The notes beneath the pieces are model-generated. The model was given only the letters and a program-made list of their open reading frames with translations. It was not told the DNA's origin and made no database searches. From Nemopilema nomurai (taxonomy: Eukaryota > Cnidaria > Scyphozoa > Rhizostomeae > Rhizostomatidae): a stretch of 64,000 bases of DNA. A program made the translations under genes and the position numbers. Shown piece after piece: positions 24,401 to 36,259 of this stretch; position 1 is the stretch's first letter, and the number at the start of each line of letters is the position of its first letter. The stretch lies in the NCBI GenBank assembly GCA_003864495.1, contig ML133454.1:2709233-2773232 (forward strand), given 5' to 3'.

Positions 24401-27400
24401 CTTGTTCCACAACTCATTCTTTTAAATTTGGGAATAGTTGTGATTAGGCCATTTTTCCGCAAAAACCAAGGCTATAGCCTTCCAAAAAGGGCACTTTTTG
24501 GTCGAAAATTATTTTGCGTTATTTAACTGAATAAGATGATAAACGTCGAAATCATGTCTTTCCACTTGATAGTCTTGTTCCAGAACTCATTCTTTTAAAT
24601 TTGGGAAAAGTGTTGGTTAGGCCATTTTTCCGCAAAAAACCAAGGCTATAGCCTTACAAAATGGGCACTTTTTGGTCGAAAATTATTTTGTGTTTTTTAA
24701 CTGAATAAGATGATAAACATCGAAATCATGTTTTTCCACTTGATAGTCTTGTTCCAAAACTCATTCTTTCAAATTTGGGAATAGTTGTGTTTAGGCCATT
24801 TTTCCGCAAAAAACCAAGGCTATAGCCTTGCAAGAAGGGCAAATTTTGGTTGAAAGTTATTTTCCTATTCTCAACTGAACGAGATGTTATACGTCTAAAT
24901 CATGTCTTTCCACTGGATAGTCTTGTTCCAAAACTTATTCTTCTAAATTTGGGAATAGTTGTGGTTAGGCCATTTTTCCGCAAAAAACCAAGGCTATACC
25001 CTTCCAAAAAGGGCAAATTTCGGTCGAAACTTATTTTGTGTTTTTTAACTGAATAAGATGATAAACGTCGAAATCATGTTTTTAGACTTGATAGTCTTGT
25101 TCCAAAACTCATTCTTTCAAATTTGGGAATAGTTGTGTTTAGGCCATTTTTCCGCAAAAAACCAAGGCTATAGCCTTCCAAAAAGGGCACTTTTTGGTCG
25201 AAAATTATTTTGCGTTATTTAACTGAATAAGATGATAAACGTCGAAATCATGTCTTTCCACTTGATAGTCTTGTTCCAGAACTCATTCTTTTAAATTTGG
25301 GAAAAGTGTTGGTTAGGCCATTTTTCCGCAAAAAGCAAGGCTATAGCCTTACAAAATGGGCACTTTTTGGTCGAAAATTATTTTGTGTTTTTTAACTGAA
25401 TAAGATGATAAACATCGAAATCATGTTTTTCCACTTGATAGTCTTGTTCCAAAACTCATTCTTTCAAATTTGGGAATAGTTGTGTTTAGGCCATTTTTCC
25501 GCAAAAAACCAAGGCTATAGCCTTGCAAGAAGGGCAAATTTTGGTTGAAAGTTATTATCCTATTCTCAACTGAACGAGATGTTATACGTCTAAATCATGT
25601 CTTTCCACTGGATAGTCTTGTTCCAAAACTTATTCTTCTAAATTTGGGAATAGTTGTGCTTAGGCCATTTTTTCCGCAAAAAACCAAGGCTATACCCTTC
25701 CAAAAAGGGCAAATTTTGGTCGAAACTTATTTTGTGTTTTTTAACTGAATAAGATAATAAACGTCGAAATCATGTCTTTCCACTTGATAGTCTTGTTCCA
25801 CAACTCATTCTTTTAAATTTGGGAATAGTTGTGATTGGGCCATTTTTCCGCAAAAACCAAGGCTATAGCCTTGCAAAGTGGACAGTTTTTGGTCGAAAAT
25901 TATTTTGTGTTTTTTAACTGAATAAGATGATAAACATCGAAATCATGTTTTTCCACTTGATAGTCTTGTTCCAAAACTCATTCTTTCAAATTTGGGAATA
26001 GTTGTGTTTAGGCCATTTTTCCGCAAAAAACCAAGGCTATAGCCTTGCAAGAAGGGCAAATTTTGGTTGAAAGTTATTTTCCTATTCTCAACTGAACGAG
26101 ATGTTATACGTCGTCTAAATCATGTTTCTCTTCCACTTGATAGTCTTGTTCCAGAACTCAATTTTTTAATTTTGGGAATAGTTGTGTTTAGGCCATTTTT
26201 CCGCAATGAACCAAGGCTATACCCTTGCAAAGTGGACAGTTTTTGGTTGAAAATTATTTGCCTCTTCTCAACTGAACGAGATGATATACGTCTATAACAT
26301 GTATTTCCACTTGATATTCTGTTCCAGAACTCGTTCTTTGAAATTTGAGAGAAGTTTTGGATAGGCCATTTTTTCGCAAAAACCAAGGCTATACCCTTCC
26401 AAAAAGGGCAAATTTCGGTCGAAACTTATTTTGTGTTTTTTAACTGAATAAGATGATAAACGTCGAAATCATGTTTTTAGACTTGATAGTCTTGTTCCAA
26501 AACTCAATTTTTTAATTTTGGGAATAGTTGTGTTTAGGCCATTTTTCCGCAAAAAACCAAGGCTATAGCCTTCCAAAAAGGGCACTTTTTGGTCGAAAAT
26601 TATTTTGCGTTATTTAACTGAATAAGATGATAAACGTCGAAATCATGTCTTTCCACTTGATAGTCTTGTTCCAGAACTCATTCTTTTAAATTTGGGAAAA
26701 GTGTTGGTTAGGCCATTTTTCCGCAAAAAACCAAGGCTATAGCCTTACAAAATGGGCACTTTTGGTCGAAAATTATTTTGTGTTTTTTAACTGAATAAGA
26801 TGATAAACATCGAAATCATGTTTTTCCACTTGATAGTCTTGTTCCAAAACTCATTCTTTCAAATTTGGGAATAGTTGTGTTTAGGCCATTTTTCCGCAAA
26901 AAACCAAGGCTATAGCCTTCCAAAAAGGGCACTTTTTGGTCGAAAATTATTTTGCGTTATTTAACTGAATAAGATGATAAACGTCGAAATCATGTCTTTC
27001 CACTTGATAGTCTTGTTCCAGAACTCATTCTTTTAAATTTGGGAAAAGTGTTGGTTAGGCCATTTTTCCGCAAAAAACCAAGGCTATAGCCTTACAAAAT
27101 GGGCACTTTTTGGTCGAAAATTATTTTGTGTTTTTTAACTGAATAAGATGATAAACATCGAAATCATGTTTTTCCACTTGATAGTCTTGTTCCAAAACTC
27201 ATTCTTTCAAATTTGGGAATAGTTGTGTTTAGGCCATTTTTCCGCAAAAAACCAAGGCTATAGCCTTGCAAGAAGGGCAAATTTTGGTTGAAAGTTATTT
27301 TCCTATTCTCAACTGAACGAGATGTTATACGTCTAAATCATGTCTTTCCACTTGATAGTCTTGTTCCAGAACTCAATTTTTTAATTTTGGGAATAGTTGT

Positions 27401-27815
27401 GTTTAGGCCATTTTTCCGCAATGAACCAAGGCTATACCCTTGCAAAGTGGACAGTTTTTGGTTGAAAATTATTTGCCTCTTCTCAACTGAACGAGATGAT
27501 ATACGTCTATAACATGTATTTCCACTTGATATTCTGTTCCAGAACTCGTTCTTTGAAATTTGAGAGAAGTTTTGGATAGGCCATTTTTTCGCAAAAAACC
27601 AAGGCTATAGCCTTGCAAAAAGGGCAATTTTTGGTTGAAACTTATTTTGCCTTTTCTCAACTGAACGAGATGATATACGTCTATATAATTTTTTCCATTT
27701 GATTGCGTATTTGAATGGCTCTATTTCTGAAAGTTTGAGTAAAGTTGTGGTTAGGCCATTTTTCCGCAAAAAACCAAGGCTATAGCCTTGCAAAAAGGGC
27801 ATTTCTCAACTGAAC
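21500..27815. repeat. 174-bp satellite array, about 36 monomers with higher-order structure
   Basis: The landmark CCAAGGCTATA recurs every 174 bp (for example 21687, 21861, 22035, 22209). Each monomer has TTTTTCCGCAAAAAACCAAG, the perfect 14-bp palindrome AAGGCTATAGCCTT (lost where it reads CTATACCC), GGTCGAAAATTATTT, ACTGAATAAGATGATA and TTCCACTTGATAGTCTTGTT. A variant with GCAAGAAGGGCAAATTTTGG starts at about 23095, 23615, 24136, 24831, 25526, 26047 and 27268. The spacings are close to 3, 3, 4, 4, 3 and 7 monomers, so the array was homogenised in 3-mer and 4-mer blocks. Short open frames within it repeat with the array and are not genes. Confidence 0.93.
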
Positions 27816-28784
27816 GAGATGATATACGTCTGTACCATGTATTTCAGCGATATATCAATATATACCTGATATATCAGTACTTTTATATATCAATACGAAG
27901 TAGTTCAACTTAACAGTTTGATTACAGGTCTCGTATTTTTAAAGTATGGGACAGGTGGTTACTAAGCAGTTTTTTGCCAAAACCATTGGCATAATCCTTA
28001 CAAAAAGGGCTGTTTTCATTCACATATTATTTTTTTACATTTCAAGTGAATTACATGACAAATACCTTTACTAAGTATTTGCACTACAAGTTAAGGCTTC
28101 GTTCAGACAAAGGTTCGCGATATTTCGAAATTGGCACTTTTCGATCGAAAATAGTTTTCCCTTATCATACCTGAACTAGTTAGAATAAGGTATAAATGTA
28201 CCACGTATTTCCACTTGTTGGTTCGATTGCAGGACTCTAAAAACCACGGATAAAGCCTTACAAAAAGGTAAAACTTCATTCTAAAAATACTTTGTCGTAT
28301 TTCAGCTTTACCAGACAATATTTTGCTAAATGAATGTTTTGCAGTTGTAGGTTTGATTGCAAAACTGCTATTTAAGGGGTTTTAGACTAGAGACAAAATT
28401 ACCTCTAAAATATTGCTGGTCATGGTCTATAAACGTTTCTTGACAAGTAAAAGATTACAGTCAAACAACTGCCAGTAAATATTGGTTGGCATTGGAAACC
28501 CCGTCAAGCTTTTAGGTTTTAGCTCATGGTCCATTTATGACGTCAGGCATTCTGCCAAGAAATTCTCTTGAGACAATTTAATACCATCACTTTTTCTTTT
28601 CTTATTTACAAAAATATCACCATATTTTGTAATAACATTCAAATTTGACTATTAATTCGTACTTGAAACAGCAGTAATTATCTTACTATGCTACTGGGCA
28701 ATGAAATATAATGTACAAGTGAATGAGTTTTTGATAGTTATTTTTAGTCAAAGATTCAGATAATTGGGTTTATCAGTGGCTTAC
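27816..28784. other. Diverged satellite edge and plain sequence
   Basis: Decayed monomers can be seen near 27970-28020 (AAACCATTGGCATAATCC, ACAAAAAGGGC) and 28240-28270 (AAACCACGGATAAAGCC, ACAAAAAGG). A short run of ATATATCA-type sequence lies at 27845-27890. Beyond 28300 nothing is recognisable. Confidence 0.6.
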
Positions 28785-29061
28785 GATATTAAGAAACTCT
28801 TTTTCAAATCCACCATTGTGCTCTTGAGAGTCGTATATATCTACTTTGCGTCTTGGTTTCTCGTCATCAACCAAATGCCTTCCTTTAACTCTTTCTGCAT
28901 CTTTTCTCGTCTTGGCTCTCTTCTTCATATTGTCAAAATTAGATTTCTCAACTGCCGACAAGTTAGTTCTAGCATCCCGTGACGTCATTTGGTTTTTCTT
29001 CATCAACCAGTCATCAAATGTCTTTGTTTGCTTTAGAACTTCTCTTTGCCCCGAGATATGG
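28785..29061 (-). CDS. Internal exon, charged helical protein; possibly the ANKRD60-like gene
   Basis: A 277-nt open stretch is bounded by an acceptor ATATTTCAG and a GTAAGC donor. It encodes 92 very charged residues, with TFDDWLMKKNQM, NLSAVEKSNFDNMKKRAKTR and DAERVKGRHLVDDEKPRRKV. The FDxWLxxK pattern resembles FPTWLRGKCQ in the C-terminal part of the ANKRD60-like exon 2.5 kb upstream on the same strand, so it may be a later exon of that gene. Phases do not join directly (phase 1 donor versus a phase 2 acceptor), so at least one intermediate exon would be needed. Not recognised with certainty. Confidence 0.45.
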
Positions 29062-29189
29062 CTGAAATATTATAGTTTATGAGTTGACACTTACAATAAT
29101 TTGTTGGGAATACTTTCGATTTACGAAATCAGTAACTTTGATGCACTTACTGGCTTGCTTGTGATACAACAAACATATTCAAAATTATG

Positions 29190-29405
29190 AAATGTAAACA
29201 TAAATGCAAACATGAAGTGCAAACATGAATGAAAACATGAAATGTAAACATGAATGCAAACATGAATGAAAACATGAATGAAAACATGAAATGCAAACAT
29301 GAATGCAAACATGAGATGCAAACATGAATGAAAACATGAAATGCAAACATGAATGCAAACATGAATGCAAACATGAATGCAAACATGAAATGCAAACATG
29401 AATGA
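29190..29405. repeat. 12/13-bp minisatellite (GCAAACATGAAT)n
   Basis: About 17 tandem units alternating GCAAACATGAAT, GAAAACATGAAT and GCAAACATGAAAT. Long open frames on the minus strand (repeating FMFAFHVCIH-like peptides) arise from the repeat and are not genes. Confidence 0.9.
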
Positions 29406-31530
29406 CACTAGGAAGCTGCCAGTCTACGTCATTAAAAGTCTGCGAATCCTAAGAATTTCCGGACTGTCAAACGCTTGCCCTTCCAGCATTCATCAAACAA
29501 GATAGTTCGGATGACTGGGGCCTTGTCTATAGAATGGATGACAAAAGCTTAACTAGAATTAATAGCAAAAACTGCTCCCATTGTTTTTAACTACTCAGCC
29601 CATCGAGACATTGAACTTTCAAACGTCAACTAACGTTTTGCCACCCAGTACGACAAGAAAAACACAAAACAATGCAGGCATCTTCAAGAATCTGAAAGAT
29701 TTATGGTTGCCAAAATCTTGCTGTCTGTCGATTTGAAGCTGAAAATTATTTGAAAGGAAACTTTCTCGATGCTATGATTGCAATAAAATCAAGCTGGAAC
29801 AAGGTCAAAGGGGTAAGGGGCATAAAAACTTGCCATCGAGGGTGTGGTTATATGCCAACATAGCAGATCAATTCGATAAAAATGACAATAACAATCTACT
29901 TATATCAGCAAACACTTAAGACAGACTAGCTGATATTTCGGTAGCAGACAGTATTACTCGTTTGTTGATTACGTCCAGATTGACAACAATGAGGTAGGAA
30001 TCAAGAACCATTAACTCACTCATTCAGCCATCATCAACAGAGCCACAAATCGGGCAAGAGAGGTGGATAGTAAAACACTGACAAAGACAGCCAGCAAGCA
30101 CAGAAGGCCATGAGTGGCAGTGTTCTGAGATGCTATGCTTTGGCAGAAGAAATGCTTGAAAAAGCTAGCAAAAAAGATTGCCTTAAAACTAGGGGATTGC
30201 CAAAGTGTTTGCATCAAAGATCGTTCTTAACTTAATCCAGAATATTTTGCTTCAGTCGGGAGAAGCCCAACTTGCGCGAGTTTGGCTGTTGAATGAATAT
30301 TTGATTGAATCTTGTGAGAGCATCAAAGAGCTACCCGGTTGTGCACCTACTCACCCTGAAGGAGTTTCTTGGATTCTTGGTAAAAACATAGGATCTAAGA
30401 GCGAGAGAGAAAATGTATGAAAGAAAATGTATAAAAGATGTCAAGGAGATTGAAATTCCATTACCACAAAAACATTTGTTTATCATTCATCAAACTTTGT
30501 CAATATCAGCATTGAGGTAACAGTTAACTGCGGTGATGAAAGACAAAACAAATTTGTGGCAATGGCTCAAAAAAGCTTTACATATGTTAGATATCAATTA
30601 ATAATGAAAATGAAAACCTGTTACATGAACTGGAGATGTCAAATAGAAATAAACTATAATGACCTATACATTATCTGACCCTGCCTCAATCAACCAAAAA
30701 TTTACAAATCATTATTCAGCATATGTCTTGAGTCTCTGGGTTTGTGAAACAAAAGCAAAGATAGGAGGAAAAGTAGAAAATCTGGATTAATGAACTTGGT
30801 TTTACTAAAAGTTATGAACTCTACACAAAAATTGGGGTTAAATTAGATAATTTCCTCAGAATTTTTTATCATATTGTATCATTTTTATCAGCTGCAGCTA
30901 ATGCTATTGTCCATGATTACTGAAATATGACTGATTCTGTTTTCTTCCTTGATTTCTTTCAGCTAGCAGAATTTATTCATCAACTATCCTCAGCATTCAT
31001 GTTTTTTGTCTAAAGCATGATTCTGATTTCAGAGCATCTATGTGGCACTTAGTCAAGAAACACCATATTGACCCCCATATCTGAGTCTATGATAATTCAA
31101 TCGCTCAGTTAGGAATGTGATCATACTTCCTAGGCAACAATAGCCACAAATGCTCTTTGGATTAACATTAAAGGACATTGGTGAAAATTTTGAACTGGAG
31201 CTGCTATGGATTTGGTAACAGTTCTCTTTTTTACAACTAATTATTCAATCAAAGATTGCATTATGGCCTATAAAACAGTGGGTGGTCTCCAACATATAAG
31301 CTGATCAGTTGAGATAGCTTTTCCTTTAAATAGCCAATACCATTATATACATACCAATGTATTTGATGTTATTATATAGATACTTAACTGGCAATTATAT
31401 AATAACCTTCTTTTACTTTTCTTTGTTGTAACATAAATTAAGGATACCAAAAATAAGCTGAGATTTGAGTTATGTAGTAATAGCATTCTGAAAACAATCT
31501 GTATCTTTTCAAACTGAATATAGCTCTTAC
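29406..31530. other. Non-coding stretch, no gene recognised
   Basis: Probably the intron or 3' flank of the ANKRD60-like gene. A plus-strand frame at 30205-30420 has no start context or family resemblance. Nothing else stands out. Confidence 0.5.
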
Positions 31531-32431
31531 CAGTCTCCTTTCCAGAAATGCTTTGGTCCATATCTTCTTTTTCATCAAGCATCTCTTGAGCATCTTGCTT
31601 TACACCTTTTCCGTGTGTTGCACTTTTAGTTCCACTTGAAGATATATTGCTCATGTATATCTGCTGACATTTTCCACGTAACCAAGTTGGAAAGCCAGAA
31701 TCAAACTGTTGATGCATCATTAATGTAGAGCAAGGCTCTTTTATTTTAATCGTCTTTGCTCTTTCCTGCCATTGGAATAAAAAGAGTTGCTTTTCACTTT
31801 CCTTAAAACCATGTTCATTTGCTACTTTTGAAGCAGTCTTGCCAAATTTGTCAATTTGGTCTGTCGTTGCCCCTCTTTCCAATAACAGCTTGATGCAATC
31901 TAGTCTTCCCTGTGCTGCTGCTGCATGTAGTGGTGTGCGTCCAAGTCCAGTTTGCCAATTCACATCAGCACCCTCCTCGAGCAAATAGTCCACGATTTCT
32001 CCTCTCCCCTTATTTGCAGCAACATACAACGCGACATTGACCTGCTGTTGGCAGCGTTCTCGCCACTGCTCATTTGAAACACCTTGTGTTTTGTTCTGCT
32101 TAAGCTTCACAAGCTCGTGCTGATTTCCAATAAAAACATTGAAGATAATTTTCTCCCAGCTTCTCCAAATGTGCAAGTTCAAAGTGGCGGATGTAACGAT
32201 ATCACAGCTTCGAAGATCACGTGTGTCCTTCAGGTCTTCCCGGTCCAAGTAAAAGAGTCTCTGCATATTCAATGGTATTCCCATTACCAGCTCCAGATTT
32301 TTTTTGACTTCAAGAACCTTGGTGCTCAGCTGAACATCAGGGAACTTAAAAGTTTCCTTAGTTAATGGCATGTAAATAAATATATCGCACCCAGACGACG
32401 TAGTGCCACAATTGTTACCTTTCCTAGCCAT
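31531..32431 (-). CDS. ANKRD60: ANKRD60-like protein: ubiquitin-like fold plus ankyrin repeats
   Basis: The ATG at 32429-32431 gives MARKGNNCG. Residues about 16-90 look like the ubiquitin-like region of ANKRD60 (FKFPDVQLSTKVLEVKKNLE, LVMGIPLNMQRLFYLDREDL). Two clear ankyrin repeats follow: VALYVAANKGRGEIVDYLLE and GRTPLHAAAAQGRLDCIKLL, then a third partial one (GKTASKVANEHGF). After the repeats the frame continues into a polar tail with FPTWLRGKCQ. A strong GTAAGA donor after GKET (31525-31530) ends the exon in phase 1; without splicing the frame runs on to 31343 with low-complexity hydrophobic sequence, which is less likely. Human ANKRD60 ends soon after the ankyrin region, so the tail would be a lineage extension. 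The cellular role of the family is not established. The possible next exon is at 28785-29061. Confidence 0.7.
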
Positions 32432-33539
32432 TTCTTCGATACTCACTGATTTCGTGTACTTTAAATCAACAACATTAGCAAATCCTTGTGAATTCAAAAT
32501 TAATCATGTCTCAGCCAAGTTTGAGCCTCAATAATATGGCTTCTATAGACGGGCTTCGTCTTCGTAATGGCGGCCATTATTTGGTATCCACAACAAATCA
32601 AAACAATTCACTTCAGTCCCCTGTGCTGCAATTACATCATCTGGCACAAATCTGCAAAGTTCTCTGCAAAACGCACTTTGCCATAGCTCTCCCTTGCCAA
32701 ATGGCTTTATAACGTTGCAATAATGCGAGTGAAAGAAACAAACAAGAGAAGAACGGCTTGCCCACCGCCCCACAGAAAAGCAAAGTAGTTTGGCATCCCT
32801 ATTTTGGCTGCATGGTATATCCAAGAAATCATAGCACCTACATAAAAAAATAAGCTTAAATTTATAAAACGCTTAATTTTTCAGTAAGGCAGTAAGGCTA
32901 AAATTTTGGAAGAAATGATGAGGTAAAACGTGTTTAAAGCAATGAAGAACAGTGTATCAAAAGAATACTAAACAATTTAGTACAGTAAGAAAAACAAAAA
33001 GCCTCTCAACAAAATGAAGTCATAGTTCATTCTGCAACAAGAGGCGTCAATTGCCCCTAACTAGGCCCATTTTCTTGCCTAGTCTACTTCTTCTTTTTAT
33101 ATTCAATAGAAACTAAAATCATCAACCAGATAAACTTCATGTTAAGTTACATTGTCCAATTCACAGAAAAAATGCACACATTGCCATTGAGTTCCCACTA
33201 TGAACAGTAAATACCCAACAACTAGAATAGTTTTTCAACAAAAACATTACCATAAAAAACATTATAATACAAAGAAAGGAGAAGTCCACCTTTGGTCCTT
33301 GATATCATAGCACATTTTGCCTAATTGATAAATTTGTTCCAATGTGCACCAATTTCTGACAATAGTCCAGAACAGCACTTAATCTACGAAAGGCCCTAAC
33401 ACCAGATATCATTTTAGATGCAGTGTTGATATATTTTAATTGCGGCTTTACAAGAAAATTGTTTGGTTGATTCAACATAAATGAGTGGGCCAAACAGGAA
33501 GGAACATACAAAAAAGATTGGGCAATAAAAAAGCCTTAC
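32432..33539. other. Intergenic stretch and unresolved 3' end of the TMEM170-like gene
   Basis: The last exon of the TMEM170-like gene should lie here or beyond, but I could not place it with a proper acceptor. Minus-strand open frames at 32543-32824 and 33305-33511 were considered and not supported. Confidence 0.45.
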
Positions 33540-36259
33540 TTGTGATGATTCCTCCAGTTAATGGGTACAAAAACCCAGCTACTGCAATAACTATTGGAAT
33601 GTATCTCCCAAGCTTGTGTCTTCTAAGAGCTCTTAGTGCAATAAGAGAGGCAAGTCCATGCATCAGCACAGTTGTAGCCAAACAGTAGAGAAATATTTGA
33701 TACCACATGTCTGGAAATATCAAAAGATATTGTAATTGTTTGAGGACTTCTTGTTGCTATGGTTATTTCTTTCTGGCAAGATGTTTGAAATGACGGTTTC
33801 AAATTTTCAATAAGAATATGGACAAATATTAATTGTCTCTGCAAAAAAGAAAATTCTTGCACAACAAAACTTTACTCACGTCATTACATTAACCAAGCTT
33901 TACCATCATACATTGAAGCTTCATTCAGTTTCAACCTTATCAATTTTTCATTTATACATATACTTATAAAACCAAAAAATAATGTGCAGTTTAAACTTTT
34001 GTCAAAAAACACTGATATCAATGCACTAAGAAGGAGACTCAAGGGTGAATAATCAGGGAAACGTCTTGGCAAAACTCTCATGTACATGACCCTAATTATA
34101 GCCATTTGTCATCCCTAAAATATCATATGAAATACTACAATTCGTTTAACACAAGCTTACTATGGAGAGTGTTAAACATTTAGCAAAGAGTAACTTATTG
34201 AAAGAGGTAATAATTCCCCAGACTTGGCCATTTGTGGCAGGTGATCAGGTTAGCAAGATGTGCTATTCAACACATGCCTCAACATAAGTTTGCATGTTAA
34301 CCATCTGCTTTGGTTTCATTTTTCAACACCTCTTGAAGTTAAACCAAACTATTGGTAGAAAACTGATCTGCTTTATTTTGTCTTCAAAAAACATCAATCG
34401 CCATTAAACTCTCATCAAGTCATCTAGTCCAGTGAACTCTTTAGCTAATAAACAAGTCACAAAAAAAATAAACAATGGACTTTTAAATGTCAGTTTTCAG
34501 ATATCTGCTTGTTTTACCAGTGTTATAACAAATTTACACCAAGTGATTGAATTTAGGCTCTGCGCAAAACTTGTTAGTGATAATGTAGCTGATTTGCAAC
34601 TATATGAAACTAATTGTTTTATTTGTGTTGGAGAATTTTATTAGTGATTCCCCAATGATTAAAAAACTACATAAAGTTTATCTTGAATCACTTCAGAATC
34701 AACATTTGAGATTTTCTAGAAATTCAAAAAATTCAGTCAATGTATGTAAATTCCTGGAAGAAAATAAATGCCCAGGCTTCAGAGGTACAATTATGGCAGG
34801 AATGCTAGCCACTGCACACATGGATCATGTCAGGTATGTGGTGACAAGTGGTTGCCTATGACACTTGTAAAATTTCTTTAGAAAAACCCCTGGTAAGAAT
34901 TGCAGACAGGACAATGACTCCAGTAATTTTATTGATAACTGCCAAAGTTTTCACAGAAATATGAACTTAAGCAATATATCAACAGAATAAATGAAGTCGC
35001 TATGAACAGGGGTCAAGTGGTTAGTTAAATAAAACAGATTAATGCTATAATTATTATTCTGAAAAATTCATCAGATTTAATCCAAAATCAGGACAAGGTG
35101 TCTAGTCTTTTTAAATAGCCTGAAAAGTAATTTCAATGCAGAAACCCAAAAAGTGATGACCAAAAAAGTTTTGCTTTTAAAGTAAATGAAAGCATGCAAT
35201 ATCTGGGAAGCGGCAGGCATATGCCAAGGCATGGGCAAGTGATCAAAAGCCTCTCCCAGGAAAGTTTTATGTTTTACAAATCTCTTGAACGAAAGTAGCT
35301 ACAGGAATGATAATTTTTAGTGCTTTTTGTGCCAAGAGCTTACTGTACTTTTGTGGCATGATGCAAGATTTGGAGCATAGAAATTTAAACTTTCTCCTTG
35401 AAAGTTATAGCTATTGCTTTATTTCTTAAGCAGCACATCATCTTGCATAGTTTTTATCACTTTGATTACTAGTACCATCTTCGGGACTAGTCCTAAAGAT
35501 GAAACTACAGAGAAATAGCTTTCGTAAGTAGACAGGAATTTCCAAAAAGTCATTATATGGGTAATATGACATAATAAATTAGGTCATTGGCCTATTGAAT
35601 CATTCAATGCTATTCTTAAAAATATTCTTAATTTAATTCTCGGAAAGACAGAAACATCTATTTGGCATGCACCCTAAGTCTAAATAACTGGTGGAGAAAC
35701 CTAATCAAATCAAATACACAATATGTGCTGGGCACACTATTTAATCAAGAAAGGCTTGTTGTGTTCTTGCATGCCACACTGTAAATTTGAAGCAGACAAA
35801 TAGAACAAACAAGTTTATGCAACTACAGTTATCAGAGATTTTTTGTAAGCAGTTTCAGATACAGATACGGCAGCTCTAAAATTAGGACCTACCCTAGCCA
35901 AGCTGTAACCCTATCAACACCTATTTCAAGGGGCTGGTGCTGTAGCTTCGTTTTAAATATCAACATGCATACGGTAATCTCAGGTTTTTGACTCTCTTGG
36001 AAAGAAATAGAACGCTTCCCCATTCACTTCTGAACGACTCTCTTAGGTTCCAGCCAATTTCATCGTTGGTTTACTACAATGCAAATTTTATAGAAAAAAT
36101 AGTGTTCGCAGCTGCAAGACTTTCAAGCGGGAACATGGCCTTGTTGTTTTAAGCCGGCAAAGGTTTCTCTTGATAGTAAAATGAGAGAATCAAGTGATAA
36201 ATACCTTTAAAATATACTAGAACACCAAGAGGATCTTTAAGATTCAATTCAGAACTCAT
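33540..36259 (-). CDS. TMEM170: TMEM170-like multi-pass membrane protein (3' exon not resolved)
   Basis: Exon 1 (36205-36259) starts at ATG with MSSELNLKDPLGVLVYFK and ends in phase 1 at a GTATTT donor. Exon 2 (33540-33710) starts after TTTCCAG and completes the codon as D of DMWYQIFLYCL. Exon 2 carries a first membrane segment (IFLYCLATTVLMHGLASLIA), the basic loop LRRHKLGRY and a second membrane segment (IPIVIAVAGFLYPLTGGIIT), matching the TMEM170A/B layout (MWY..., HHKYGRF, GPITAGILTS). It ends in phase 1 at GTAAGG. The family's third membrane segment should be in one more exon that I could not identify. TMEM170A is known as an ER protein affecting ER sheet and nuclear envelope shape. The 2.5-kb intron shows no other feature. 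Confidence 0.75.

Noticed and set aside
22900..27700. Recurring 65-90 codon frames such as MKVIILFSTERDVIRLNH
   Set aside because: They recur with the satellite period and differ by stops between monomers; no evidence of coding selection.
29121..29408. Minus-strand frames with repeating FMFAFHVCIH peptides
   Set aside because: Translation of the 12/13-bp minisatellite.
30205..30420. Plus-strand frame MFASKIVLNLIQ...
   Set aside because: No family resemblance, no splice context, and the first codon is not ATG.
33305..33511. Minus-strand frame as last exon of the TMEM170-like gene
   Set aside because: No acceptor in the required phase and weak resemblance to the family's third membrane segment.
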